Source: UBA922 sp964565405 (GTDB taxonomy: Bacteria > Patescibacteriota > Patescibacteriia > Magasanikbacterales > UBA922). Taken from it: a DNA stretch of 8,043 nt. This document shows positions 1 through 6,297 of the stretch, in pieces. A program made the position numbers and the translations under genes. The notes below the pieces were generated by a model. That model saw only the letters and a program-made list of their open reading frames with translations. It made no database searches and was not told where the DNA came from. The stretch covers positions 1 through 8,043 of the forward strand of contig CAZMEW010000026.1 in NCBI GenBank assembly GCA_964565405.1, given 5' to 3'. Numbering within the stretch: the first letter of the stretch is position 1; every line of letters starts with the position of its first letter.

Positions 1-510
1 GCGGTCATTCGTGTGGGGGCTGCCACTGAAACTGAAATGAAAGAAGTGAAACATCGTGTGGAAGATGCGGTTGGTGCCACCAAGGCTGCAATTGAAGAAG
101 GTGTGGTTCCTGGTGGTGGAGTAGCATTACTTCGCGCTATGAAAGCACTTGATACGATCACGCTCGAACCAGAAGAAATGGTTGCGGTTGGAATTCTTCG
201 CCGAGCGCTTGAGGAACCTATTCGAACGATTGCAAAGAATGCTGGATTCGAAGGAGCTGTGGTTGTTGATGAAGTAAAGAAGCGTGAAGGAAATTATGGC
301 TTCAATGCAGTAACTGGCGGATATGAAGATATGGTTGCTGCAGGTGTGATTGATCCTACCAAAGTTACCAGAAGTGCACTTCAAAATGCAGTCTCTGCAG
401 CTGGAATGCTTCTCACGACTGAAGCTGTGGTAACTGACTTGCCAAAGAAAGAAGAACCTCCAATGCCAGGTGGTATGGGAGGAATGGGTGGTGGAATGGG
501 AATGATGTAA
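1..510 (+). CDS. groEL: Chaperonin GroEL, C-terminal part (5' end outside window)
   Basis: This is the 60-kDa chaperonin subunit, which forms the double-ring ATP-driven cytosolic folding cage with GroES. Only the last 169 residues are present; the reading frame is open from base 1 (AVIRVGAATE...). They cover the second half of the intermediate and equatorial domains. Visible family motifs are RVED (its Asp matches the ATP-hydrolysis Asp398 of E. coli GroEL), EEGVVPGGGVALL, GNYGFNA, the IDPTKVTRSALQNA block and TTEAVVTDLP. The protein ends in the typical flexible Gly/Met tail (PGGMGGMGGGMGMM), so the 3' end is complete. A strong hairpin terminator follows, so groEL ends its transcription unit here. 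groES is not visible and could lie upstream or elsewhere. Identity is essentially certain. Confidence 0.97.
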   Translation, partial: AVIRVGAATETEMKEVKHRVEDAVGATKAAIEEGVVPGGGVALLRAMKALDTITLEPEEMVAVGILRRALEEPIRTIAKNAGFEGAVVVDEVKKREGNYGFNAVTGGYEDMVAAGVIDPTKVTRSALQNAVSAAGMLLTTEAVVTDLPKKEEPPMPGGMGGMGGGMGMM

Positions 511-517
511 GTTAGTC

Positions 518-542
518 GATCGGTGATTAGAGATCGGTGATT
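518..542. repeat. Tandem pair of 11-bp direct repeats after groEL
   Basis: GATCGGTGATT occurs at 518-528 and again at 532-542, a 14-bp period. It continues into GATT-rich sequence (aagattgaagattaaaagattt) up to about 572. It lies between the groEL stop and its terminator and encodes nothing recognisable. It could be remnant slippage or a fragment of an intergenic repeat family. Confidence 0.6.
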
Positions 543-574
543 GGAAATACAAGATTGAAGATTAAAAGATTTAA

Positions 575-632
575 TACAAATACTCCTCGTGAAAGCGGGG
601 AGTATTTGTATCTTGAGTTTTCCTTCTTTTTT
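575..632 (+). terminator. Rho-independent-type terminator of groEL
   Basis: TACAAATACTCC (575-586) pairs perfectly with GGAGTATTTGTA (599-610). The inner bases TCGT/GCGG can add four more pairs (two G-U), closing on a GAAA tetraloop at 591-594, for a stem of about 16 bp. A T-rich tract follows (611-632, ending in a run of T), though it is interrupted by other bases. The position directly after groEL fits termination of that gene. Confidence 0.85.
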
Positions 633-641
633 CGTTAGAAT
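613..641 (+). promoter_or_regulatory. Candidate sigma-70-type promoter for prfB
   Basis: TTGAGT (613-618) and TAGAAT (636-641) are separated by exactly 17 bp and resemble TTGACA/TATAAT. Transcription would start around 648-649, only a few bases before the prfB ATG at 651. The -35 box begins three bases after the groEL terminator stem, so terminator and promoter are packed together. Inferred by eye; no start-site data. Confidence 0.5.
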
Positions 642-650
642 GGCTATATT

Positions 651-1757
651 ATGGCTCAGATTACTAGTATCATTGAACGACTTGAAGTGCTTGGAGAAAA
701 AATCACGGACACGTGGAAACTTCTTCGGATTGATGATTTGAAAGAACAAGTTGCTCATCTTGAGGAGAATATGCAGGATCCGGGATTTTGGTCTGATCCG
801 CAGAAAGCTGGGCAGGTCTCGAAACAACGCGAGAGTTTATCATCGGAAATTGAAATTTGGGAAACGCTTCAGAAAGATACCGAGGAGTTGCTTTCTTTTG
901 CAAAAGATTTGGTAGATTCTCCTGATGAAACACTTGAAGCAGATGTCATGAATAAGACAGAAGAGCTTGAGAAAAAATTTGAGAAGCTTGAATTTTTGGT
1001 TTTGATGAATGGTAAGCATGACAAGCTTGGGGCGATTGTATCAATCCATGCAGGAAGTGGGGGAACAGAAGCACAAGACTGGGCTGAGATGCTTCTGCGT
1101 ATGGTCATGCGGTATTGTGAAAAGAAAGGCTGGACAACTACAATGCTTGACGAATCACGCGGGAATGAAGCGGGGATTAAGTCAGTTACGTTTCGAGTAG
1201 AAGGACGATATGCATATGGGTATTTGAAATCTGAACATGGTACGCATCGATTGGTTCGTATCTCACCGTTTGATGCAGAGCAAATGCGACATACGTCGTT
1301 TGCTTTAATTGAAGTTATTCCAGAAGTAGACACTGCCGATGCTGTAACTATTGATCCTAAAGATCTTCGAATCGATACGTTTATGTCCGGAGGAAAAGGT
1401 GGGCAGAGCGTAAATACGACGTACTCCGCAGTTCGTATTGTCCATATTCCGACCGGAATTGTGGTACAATGTCAGAATGAACGATCGCAATTGCAGAATA
1501 AAGAAACTGCGATGAAAGTATTGCTTTCAAAGTTGATTAAACTTCAAGAAGAAAAAGAAGAAGAGGAACGATTGAAACTTCGCGGAGAGTATAAGAGTGC
1601 TGAGTGGGGGAATCAGATAAGGTCATATGTGTTGCAGCCGTATAAGATGGTCAAAGATGTTCGCACCAGACACGAAACCGCAGATACTGACGCCGTGTTG
1701 AATGGAGAATTGGATGGGTTTGTAGAGGCGTATTTGAGATTTTTAAAAAAGGCTTAG
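651..1757 (+). CDS. prfB: Peptide chain release factor 2 (RF2)
   Basis: RF2 reads UAA and UGA stop codons in the ribosomal A site and triggers release of the finished protein. The 368 residues match the usual RF2 length (365 in E. coli). Order: N-terminal helical domain (about 1-115), the stop-recognition SPF tripeptide at 205-207 (RISPFDAEQMRHTSF), and the catalytic GGQ at 250-252 (SGGKGGQSVN), followed by IPTGIVVQCQNERSQ. SPF rather than PxT separates it from RF1. Ser replaces the more usual His right after GGQ. The frame is continuous through the N-terminal region where many bacteria carry an in-frame UGA and +1 frameshift, so that autoregulation is absent. Start at ATG 651 gives a full-length protein; ATG 640 is in another frame. 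No Shine-Dalgarno is visible, in keeping with a very short leader. Confidence 0.97.
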   Translation: MAQITSIIERLEVLGEKITDTWKLLRIDDLKEQVAHLEENMQDPGFWSDPQKAGQVSKQRESLSSEIEIWETLQKDTEELLSFAKDLVDSPDETLEADVMNKTEELEKKFEKLEFLVLMNGKHDKLGAIVSIHAGSGGTEAQDWAEMLLRMVMRYCEKKGWTTTMLDESRGNEAGIKSVTFRVEGRYAYGYLKSEHGTHRLVRISPFDAEQMRHTSFALIEVIPEVDTADAVTIDPKDLRIDTFMSGGKGGQSVNTTYSAVRIVHIPTGIVVQCQNERSQLQNKETAMKVLLSKLIKLQEEKEEEERLKLRGEYKSAEWGNQIRSYVLQPYKMVKDVRTRHETADTDAVLNGELDGFVEAYLRFLKKA

Positions 1758-1826
1758 GAAGCTCATGAAGAAGGCTTATAAATTTAGTTTATAAGCTCCA
1801 TAAGCCTACTAAGCTTTATAAGCCTT
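1749..1826. repeat. Compound inverted repeat between prfB and the PAP2 gene
   Basis: AAGGCTTATAAA (1771-1782) is repeated exactly inverted as TTTATAAGCCTT (1815-1826). Its inner part also pairs with TTTATAAGCT (1788-1797) across a 5-base loop. Further short copies are AAGGCTTA at 1749-1756, overlapping the prfB stop, TAAGCCT at 1801-1807 and TAAGCTT at 1810-1816. Several alternative hairpins are possible. No T-tract follows, so it is not a standard terminator, although it could act as a weak or bidirectional one. It fills nearly all of the 76-nt spacer. Confidence 0.75.
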
Positions 1827-1833
1827 AGATTAC

Positions 1834-2400
1834 ATGAAACTCTCCTGGAGTCACAAATTATTTTTGAAAATTAACGCGGTTATTGGGGAAAATCCTCGAC
1901 GTGACATGTTTATGATTTTTTCTGCGAACATGCTCGTATTTATTATGTTCGCACTTGCCCTGGCCTATGGGATTGTCATGTGGACTCAGGGCAATGGTGG
2001 TTGGGTGAAGACCTATATTAATTTTTGTATTGGAGCGTTTATATTGTCTGAAATTTTTAGCTATACGTTCGCGTGTATCTTTCGACATCCTCGACCACGA
2101 ATTGAGTTTCCTGAAAGCAGACAATTGATTCACACGGTGGGTACCTGGAAATCCTTTCCATCTGATCACGCGATTGGGTCTTTTTGCATTGCAGGGGCGC
2201 TTCTTTTCATCCCTGCGACCCCACTCTTCATTGTATTGTTATTCTATTTGGCAGCTGTAGCGGTTTCATTTTCTCGCGTTTACGTCGGTGTGCATTATCC
2301 AAGAGATATTATCGGGGGGTGTGCAGTTGCACATGGGGCACTATTGGCACTACCTTGGGTTACTGCACATATTCTTGAACCGATTGTCCGGTTGTGGTAA
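1834..2400 (+). CDS. PAP2-superfamily membrane phosphatase, probably undecaprenyl-diphosphatase (BcrC-like)
   Basis: Integral membrane enzyme of the PAP2/acid phosphatase fold. The 188-residue size and PSDH form of motif 2 resemble BcrC/YbjG enzymes, which dephosphorylate undecaprenyl diphosphate to recycle the envelope glycan carrier. Hydrophobic segments lie at about 26-50, 62-82, 113-145 and 160-178. Motif 2 is FPSDHA (108-113, with His112). Motif 3 is complete: SRVYVGVHYPRD (147-158), with the expected nucleophile His154. Motif 1 is incomplete: RP is present at 87-88, but the lysine seven residues before that Arg is Ala80. No Shine-Dalgarno precedes ATG 1834. The following genes for a nucleotide sugar enzyme and MltG support a role in envelope synthesis. 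A different lipid-phosphate substrate is possible. Confidence 0.88.
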   Translation: MKLSWSHKLFLKINAVIGENPRRDMFMIFSANMLVFIMFALALAYGIVMWTQGNGGWVKTYINFCIGAFILSEIFSYTFACIFRHPRPRIEFPESRQLIHTVGTWKSFPSDHAIGSFCIAGALLFIPATPLFIVLLFYLAAVAVSFSRVYVGVHYPRDIIGGCAVAHGALLALPWVTAHILEPIVRLW

Positions 2401-2403
2401 GGT
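2399..2403 (+). promoter_or_regulatory. Ribosome binding site for the guanylyltransferase gene
   Basis: AAGGT overlaps the stop codon of the preceding gene and lies 8 nt before ATG 2412. It favours 2412 over the upstream in-frame GTG at 2394, which would lie inside the previous gene and add six non-conserved residues before MNFLIFAGGAGTRLW. Confidence 0.55.
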
Positions 2404-2411
2404 ACGTATCT

Positions 2412-3464
2412 ATGAATTTTCTTATTTTTGCAGGAGGAGCGGGAACGAGATTGTGGCCTATTAGTCGCTCACATTCTCCCAAACAGTTTGAGAAGCTGAA
2501 AGATAATACCTCGACACTTCAGATGGCGGTTGAGCGTGTTTCGCCGCTGGGTCTTAGTCATATTTTTATTTCTACCAATGAACGTTATGTTCCGGTGGTA
2601 AAAGAACAGATTCCGCAGATAGATGACAGTCACATCATGAGCGAACCTTCGCGACGAGATTTGGCAGGAGCAGTACTTCTCGCATTACTTCGTCTTAAAA
2701 AGAGTGGAATTTCTGGTACCATTGCACTATTGTGGGCAGATCATTTTATGGAGCGACCAGAAGCCTTTCGAAGTGCCTTGCTTCGTGCTGAAGAATTGAT
2801 TACTGAGAATAAGAATAGATTTGTATTTCTTGCTGAAAAACCCAGATTTCCTAATCATAATTTGGGTTGGATCCAGATTGGTAGTGAAATCCATAATGGA
2901 GTGTTTCAGTTTGAAGGTTGGAGGTATCGACCGGATGTCATTGAATGTGAAGATATGTTTGATTCAGGACTCTGGCAATGGAATCCAGGATATTTTGTTG
3001 CTGATATTGATTTTGTCTTGAGTCTGTATCAAAAACATCAAGAAGTGCTTTATACCGCAGTCAAGGAAATGGTTGAGGGTACTCGTAATCTCGATACTGA
3101 ATATGCGACCGTTCCGAGTATCTCATTTGATAATGCTATTATTGAAAAAATCGATCGATCACAAGCTGTCGTATTACCTGTCGACCTCGGTTGGAGTGAT
3201 CCGGGTACCCTCTACGCTCTGAAAGAAGCTTTGCAGACTGGACCTGAGCATACAGTTGCTATTGGTAATACCTATGAACTTGGCACTACTGATTCTTTTG
3301 TATTTAATGAAGAACTACATAAACTGGTCACTGTTATTGGTCTCCAAGGCATGGTTGTCGTAAATACCAAAGATGCGCTGTTGGTTGTTCATAAAGATCA
3401 TGTGCCTGAAATCAAAACGCTCCTTGCTAATCTCCAGCATGACGGTAAAGAAGCATATCTATGA
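2412..3464 (+). CDS. manC: Mannose-1-phosphate guanylyltransferase-like nucleotidyltransferase
   Basis: Predicted to make GDP-mannose from mannose-1-phosphate and GTP in the cytoplasm, as donor for surface glycans. The 350 residues form one nucleotidyltransferase domain with a short C-terminal part; the fused mannose-6-phosphate isomerase domain of long ManC proteins is absent. Motifs: GGAGTRLWPISR (8-19), PKQF (23-26), WADH (108-111, usually PADH), AEKP (141-144), WNPGYF (190-195), SFDNAIIEK (238-246), DLGWSDPG (258-265) and NTKDALLV (318-325). The usual RNTAPA stretch after EP reads RRDLAGA here, so nucleotide or sugar preference may differ. The start at ATG 2412 puts the glycine-rich loop at residue 8, as expected. 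It begins 11 nt after the PAP2 gene and overlaps mltG by 4 nt (ATGA), so translation is probably coupled. Its TGA stop shows UGA ends translation in this organism. Confidence 0.87.
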   Translation: MNFLIFAGGAGTRLWPISRSHSPKQFEKLKDNTSTLQMAVERVSPLGLSHIFISTNERYVPVVKEQIPQIDDSHIMSEPSRRDLAGAVLLALLRLKKSGISGTIALLWADHFMERPEAFRSALLRAEELITENKNRFVFLAEKPRFPNHNLGWIQIGSEIHNGVFQFEGWRYRPDVIECEDMFDSGLWQWNPGYFVADIDFVLSLYQKHQEVLYTAVKEMVEGTRNLDTEYATVPSISFDNAIIEKIDRSQAVVLPVDLGWSDPGTLYALKEALQTGPEHTVAIGNTYELGTTDSFVFNEELHKLVTVIGLQGMVVVNTKDALLVVHKDHVPEIKTLLANLQHDGKEAYL

Positions 3465-4498
3465 TCTCTACAGTATTTAAGCGATTATTTTTTCTAATCG
3501 TTCTTGTTTTGGTTGTTATTGTTTTTATTTTTTACAGAAAAATTTACCTAGCAAAATCTGATTTTACTGGAAATGTAATTTTTGCGATTACCGAAGGTGA
3601 GTCGATTCGATCGATTACAGACCGTCTCGAAGAGATGGGGATCGTAACTGATGGCGGATTACTTCGAAAATATATTGCATGGAAAAATCTGGATCGTTCA
3701 ATTACTCATGGAACAGTGCGTATTGAAGGTCGAGTAACGATTGTTGATGTTGCGCGTTTGCTTACTAATACCAAGACACGCGAAGAAAAGACAATTACTA
3801 TTATTCCAGGATCAAATGTACGAGATATTGCAGAAAGTTTTGAAAAGCACGGATTTGGGACGCAAGCCGATGTGTATCGATTATTGGGAGCACCGGTTAC
3901 ATTTCAAAAACCAGAATATACAATAGATACTCAAGATTTTTTGTTTCAGGGGAAACCTGAAAACGTAAGTCTTGAAGGATACCTTGCTCCAGAGACATTT
4001 AACGTGTTTGCAAATGCAACACCTGATGAAGTGATTGAAAAATTTATCTCTGAACGAAGGAAACAAATCGAAGCTCTGAGGGGAGACATAGAAAAATCTG
4101 GTCATACCGTGTTTGAGATTCTCACTCTTGCGAGTGTGCTCGAGCGGGAAGTTCGATCTCCTGAAGATCGGAAGATTGTTGCCGATATATTCTGGAGAAG
4201 ATTGAAAGCAGGTTGGGCATTTCAGGCAGATTCTACGGTTCACTATGTGGTCGGTACTCCTGATAGTGTATTTACTAGTGAAGCAGATCGGAATACGGAT
4301 TCTTTATGGAATACCTATAAATATCCTGGTCTTCCTGCAGGTCCTATTGCTGCACCAAGCCTTTCTTCTATTGAGGCTGTACTTCATCCTATCCCCAATA
4401 GCTATTGGTTTTTCTTGACCACACTTGATACTGGGGAGGTTAAATATGCAAAAACTCTTGAAGAACACGCTCAAAATCGATATAAATATTTGCAATAA
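3461..4498 (+). CDS. mltG: Endolytic murein transglycosylase MltG (YceG family)
   Basis: MltG cuts nascent peptidoglycan strands inside the chain and is thought to set glycan strand length; it acts outside the cytoplasmic membrane. The 345 residues begin with a short cytoplasmic stretch and one membrane anchor (about 9-25), followed by a LysM-like region (about 36-105) and the YceG catalytic domain. Family motifs are LEGYLAPETF (171-180), LASVLEREV (223-231, with Glu228 aligning to the catalytic Glu of E. coli MltG), FQADSTVHYVVG, NTYKYPGLPAGPIAAPS (284-300), and a C-terminal YAKTLEEHAQN that matches the family's F..T..EHN ending. A stretch at about 145-168 before the LEGYL motif looks like an extra linker. 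Its ATG overlaps the previous stop and the next gene starts 2 nt after its own, so it sits inside an operon. Confidence 0.95.
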   Translation: MISTVFKRLFFLIVLVLVVIVFIFYRKIYLAKSDFTGNVIFAITEGESIRSITDRLEEMGIVTDGGLLRKYIAWKNLDRSITHGTVRIEGRVTIVDVARLLTNTKTREEKTITIIPGSNVRDIAESFEKHGFGTQADVYRLLGAPVTFQKPEYTIDTQDFLFQGKPENVSLEGYLAPETFNVFANATPDEVIEKFISERRKQIEALRGDIEKSGHTVFEILTLASVLEREVRSPEDRKIVADIFWRRLKAGWAFQADSTVHYVVGTPDSVFTSEADRNTDSLWNTYKYPGLPAGPIAAPSLSSIEAVLHPIPNSYWFFLTTLDTGEVKYAKTLEEHAQNRYKYLQ

Positions 4499-4500
4499 GT

Positions 4501-5628
4501 ATGGATGCTCTCGATTTTCATAAAAAATATAAAGGAAAAATAGAAATTGTCTCACGTGTTCCTGTTACTAGCCGTGAAGAATTGAGTCTTGCTTATACTC
4601 CTGGAGTTGCAGAGCCTTGCAAAGAAATAGCGATAGATGTGGAAAAAGTATATGAGTATACACGGAAGGGAAATTTGGTTGCGGTAGTCTCCGATGGCAG
4701 CGCTGTACTTGGTCTTGGAAATATTGGTCCAGAAGCAGGTTTGCCGGTTATGGAGGGTAAATGTATTTTGTTTAAAGAATTCGGCGGAGTTGACGCATTT
4801 CCGATTGTTTTGAATACACAGCATGTAGATGAAATCGTTGAAACTGTTGTCCGTATTTCTCCGGGGCTTGGTGGAATAAATCTTGAAGATATTGCTGCTC
4901 CTCGATGTTTTGAGGTTGAACGAAAACTTATTGAACGATTGAATATTCCTGTTTTTCATGATGATCAGCATGGAACCGCAATTGTGGTACTTGCCGGACT
5001 AATCAATGCGTGTAAGGTTACTAACAAATCAATTGAAACTGCAAAAATTGTGATTAATGGCGCAGGTGCTGCTGGAATTGCGATTGCGAAATTGCTTATT
5101 GCTGCAGGAGCTACTTCGATTATTCTCGTTGATTCTACTGGAACAATTTATGAAGGCAGAGAAGATTTGAATGAAGAAAAAATTGAAATGGCTAAAATTA
5201 CTAATCGTGAAAAGATCACTGGGAAATTAGCTGAGTCAATCAAGGGTTCAGATGTTTTTATTGGTGTGAGTAAAGCCAGCGTCTTGAGTACTGAGATGGT
5301 TCGGACTATGAATAACAATGCAATCGTATGTGCACTTGCAAATCCAATTCCTGAAATTATGCCGGATGAAGCAAAAGCCGGGGGAGTCCGGATTGTTGCC
5401 ACTGGCAGAAGTGATTTTCCAAATCAGATTAATAATGTGCTTGCATTTCCTGGTATTTTTCGAGGGCTTCTTGATGCACGAATTCGAACAGTAACAACTG
5501 AGATGAAACTTGCGGCAGCGAGAGCGATTGCATCATGTGTAGAGAACCCGACTGAAGAGAAGATTATCCCTGATGTTTTTGATAGACGAGTAGCAGAGCG
5601 GGTTGCAGCGGCTGTTAGAAATGCGTAG
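4501..5628 (+). CDS. Malic enzyme (malate dehydrogenase, oxaloacetate-decarboxylating)
   Basis: Catalyses oxidative decarboxylation of malate to pyruvate and CO2 with reduction of NAD or NADP in the cytoplasm. The 375-residue size matches the short bacterial form without the C-terminal phosphotransacetylase-like domain of MaeB. N-terminal malic domain: AYTPGVAEPC (31-40, catalytic Tyr32), MEGKCILFK (84-92, base Lys87), INLEDIAAPRCF (126-137) and FHDDQHGTA (152-160, metal-binding Asp). NAD-binding domain: NGAGAAG (186-192), an acidic ILVDSTG (208-214), ANPIPEI (280-286) and TGRSDFPNQINN (301-312). Asp211 at the end of the second strand hints at NAD, but cofactor choice cannot be settled from this. 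It starts 2 nt after mltG without a clear Shine-Dalgarno, which suggests coupled translation. A central-carbon enzyme within an envelope gene run is unexpected. Confidence 0.95.
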   Translation: MDALDFHKKYKGKIEIVSRVPVTSREELSLAYTPGVAEPCKEIAIDVEKVYEYTRKGNLVAVVSDGSAVLGLGNIGPEAGLPVMEGKCILFKEFGGVDAFPIVLNTQHVDEIVETVVRISPGLGGINLEDIAAPRCFEVERKLIERLNIPVFHDDQHGTAIVVLAGLINACKVTNKSIETAKIVINGAGAAGIAIAKLLIAAGATSIILVDSTGTIYEGREDLNEEKIEMAKITNREKITGKLAESIKGSDVFIGVSKASVLSTEMVRTMNNNAIVCALANPIPEIMPDEAKAGGVRIVATGRSDFPNQINNVLAFPGIFRGLLDARIRTVTTEMKLAAARAIASCVENPTEEKIIPDVFDRRVAERVAAAVRNA

Positions 5629-5632
5629 TTGT

Positions 5633-6160
5633 ATGTACGATTTTACGTTACACCGACGTGCACGTGTACGACGTATTACGTTATTGGTAAATTCGAAAGG
5701 ACAGGTAAGGGTAACCGCGCCTAAGCTTGTGCCAAAGAAAATGATTGATCGATTTGTTGCTTCAAAAAAAGAATGGATAGCTGGAGTTTTGGAAAAAATG
5801 CAGGCTACTAAAAAATCTGATTTTGTTGGTCCAAAATATTCATATCATGCGAATAAAGCTCGGGCGAAAAAAGTGATCACTGCACGAGTGAAACATTTTG
5901 CAGAGTTACACCGATTTACGTTTAAGAGAATTTCAATCAAAAATACGTCGAGTCGTTGGGGGAGTTGTTCGACTAAAGATAATTTAAATTTTAACTATAA
6001 ACTTATTTTTCTTTCTGAGGCGTTGCTTGATTATGTGGTGGTGCATGAACTTTGTCATTTGCGACATCACAATCATTCAGCAAGCTTTTGGAAAGAAGTG
6101 TCTCAGATTTTACCGGATTATCGAGCTAGGGAGCGGGAGTTGAGGAAATACCAACTTTAG
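5633..6160 (+). CDS. YgjP/DUF45-family (SprT-like) zinc metallopeptidase-like protein
   Basis: A 175-residue protein of the YgjP/DUF45 family, related by its zinc site to SprT and other gluzincin-like peptidases; the physiological substrate is not known. The N-terminal half is basic with many Lys/Arg. The diagnostic C-terminal half has SSRWGSCS (106-113), LNFNYKLIFL (118-127), LDYVVVHELCHL (132-143) and NHSASFW (147-153), then PDYRARERELRK. The HELCH at 138-142 supplies two metal-binding His and the catalytic Glu139; His148 is the likely third ligand. ATG 5633 was chosen because it lies 4 nt after the malic enzyme stop and starts near where the family similarity begins. ATG 5621 (overlapping by 8 nt) is a close alternative, TTG 5603 less so; none has a clear ribosome binding site. 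Probably the last gene of the operon. Confidence 0.9.
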   Translation: MYDFTLHRRARVRRITLLVNSKGQVRVTAPKLVPKKMIDRFVASKKEWIAGVLEKMQATKKSDFVGPKYSYHANKARAKKVITARVKHFAELHRFTFKRISIKNTSSRWGSCSTKDNLNFNYKLIFLSEALLDYVVVHELCHLRHHNHSASFWKEVSQILPDYRARERELRKYQL

Positions 6161-6169
6161 GCTACAGTG

Positions 6170-6286
6170 AGTGTCATTCCGACCGAGGAGTGCACCCGAC
6201 GAGTGGAGGAATCCCTTGTTTTAAAGTGGGTGTAACTTAGCGCAAGGGATTCCTCGACTTCGCTACGCTTCGCTCGGAATGACACT
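6170..6286. repeat. 117-bp two-tier palindromic intergenic element (REP/MITE-like)
   Basis: The outer arms AGTGTCATTCCGA (6170-6182) and TCGGAATGACACT (6274-6286) are perfect 13-bp inverted copies. The inner arms GAGGAATCCCTTG (6206-6218) and CAAGGGATTCCTC (6243-6255) are another perfect 13-bp pair around a 24-nt loop. The unpaired sides between them are GC-rich (for example cttcgctacgcttcgctcgg). There is no transposase and no T-tract. It fills most of the 137-nt gap between two genes, the usual position of a dispersed REP or MITE-like repeat. It could also act as an mRNA-stabilising structure for the upstream operon. Confidence 0.85.
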
Positions 6287-6291
6287 AAGGA
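6287..6291 (+). promoter_or_regulatory. Ribosome binding site for queA
   Basis: AAGGA lies 6 nt before ATG 6298, a good spacing, and begins directly after the right arm of the palindromic element. It supports the queA start. Confidence 0.65.
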
Positions 6292-6297
6292 TCGTAT

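Noticed and set aside
640..642. ATG 640 as prfB start
   Set aside because: It is in a different frame from RF2 and runs into a stop after a short meaningless peptide; it overlaps the -10 box.
2394..2411. Upstream GTG start for the guanylyltransferase gene
   Set aside because: It lies inside the preceding gene, adds MVRYVS ahead of the conserved MNFLIFAGGAGTRLW, and the AAGGT site fits ATG 2412 better.
5603..5632. TTG 5603 start for the DUF45 protein
   Set aside because: It would overlap malic enzyme by 26 nt using a rare start codon with no ribosome binding site; ATG 5633 (or 5621) fits the family better.
6216..6238. Possible promoter (TTGTTT / TAACTT) in the palindrome loop for queA
   Set aside because: The boxes are only 11 bp apart and match poorly; not supportable.
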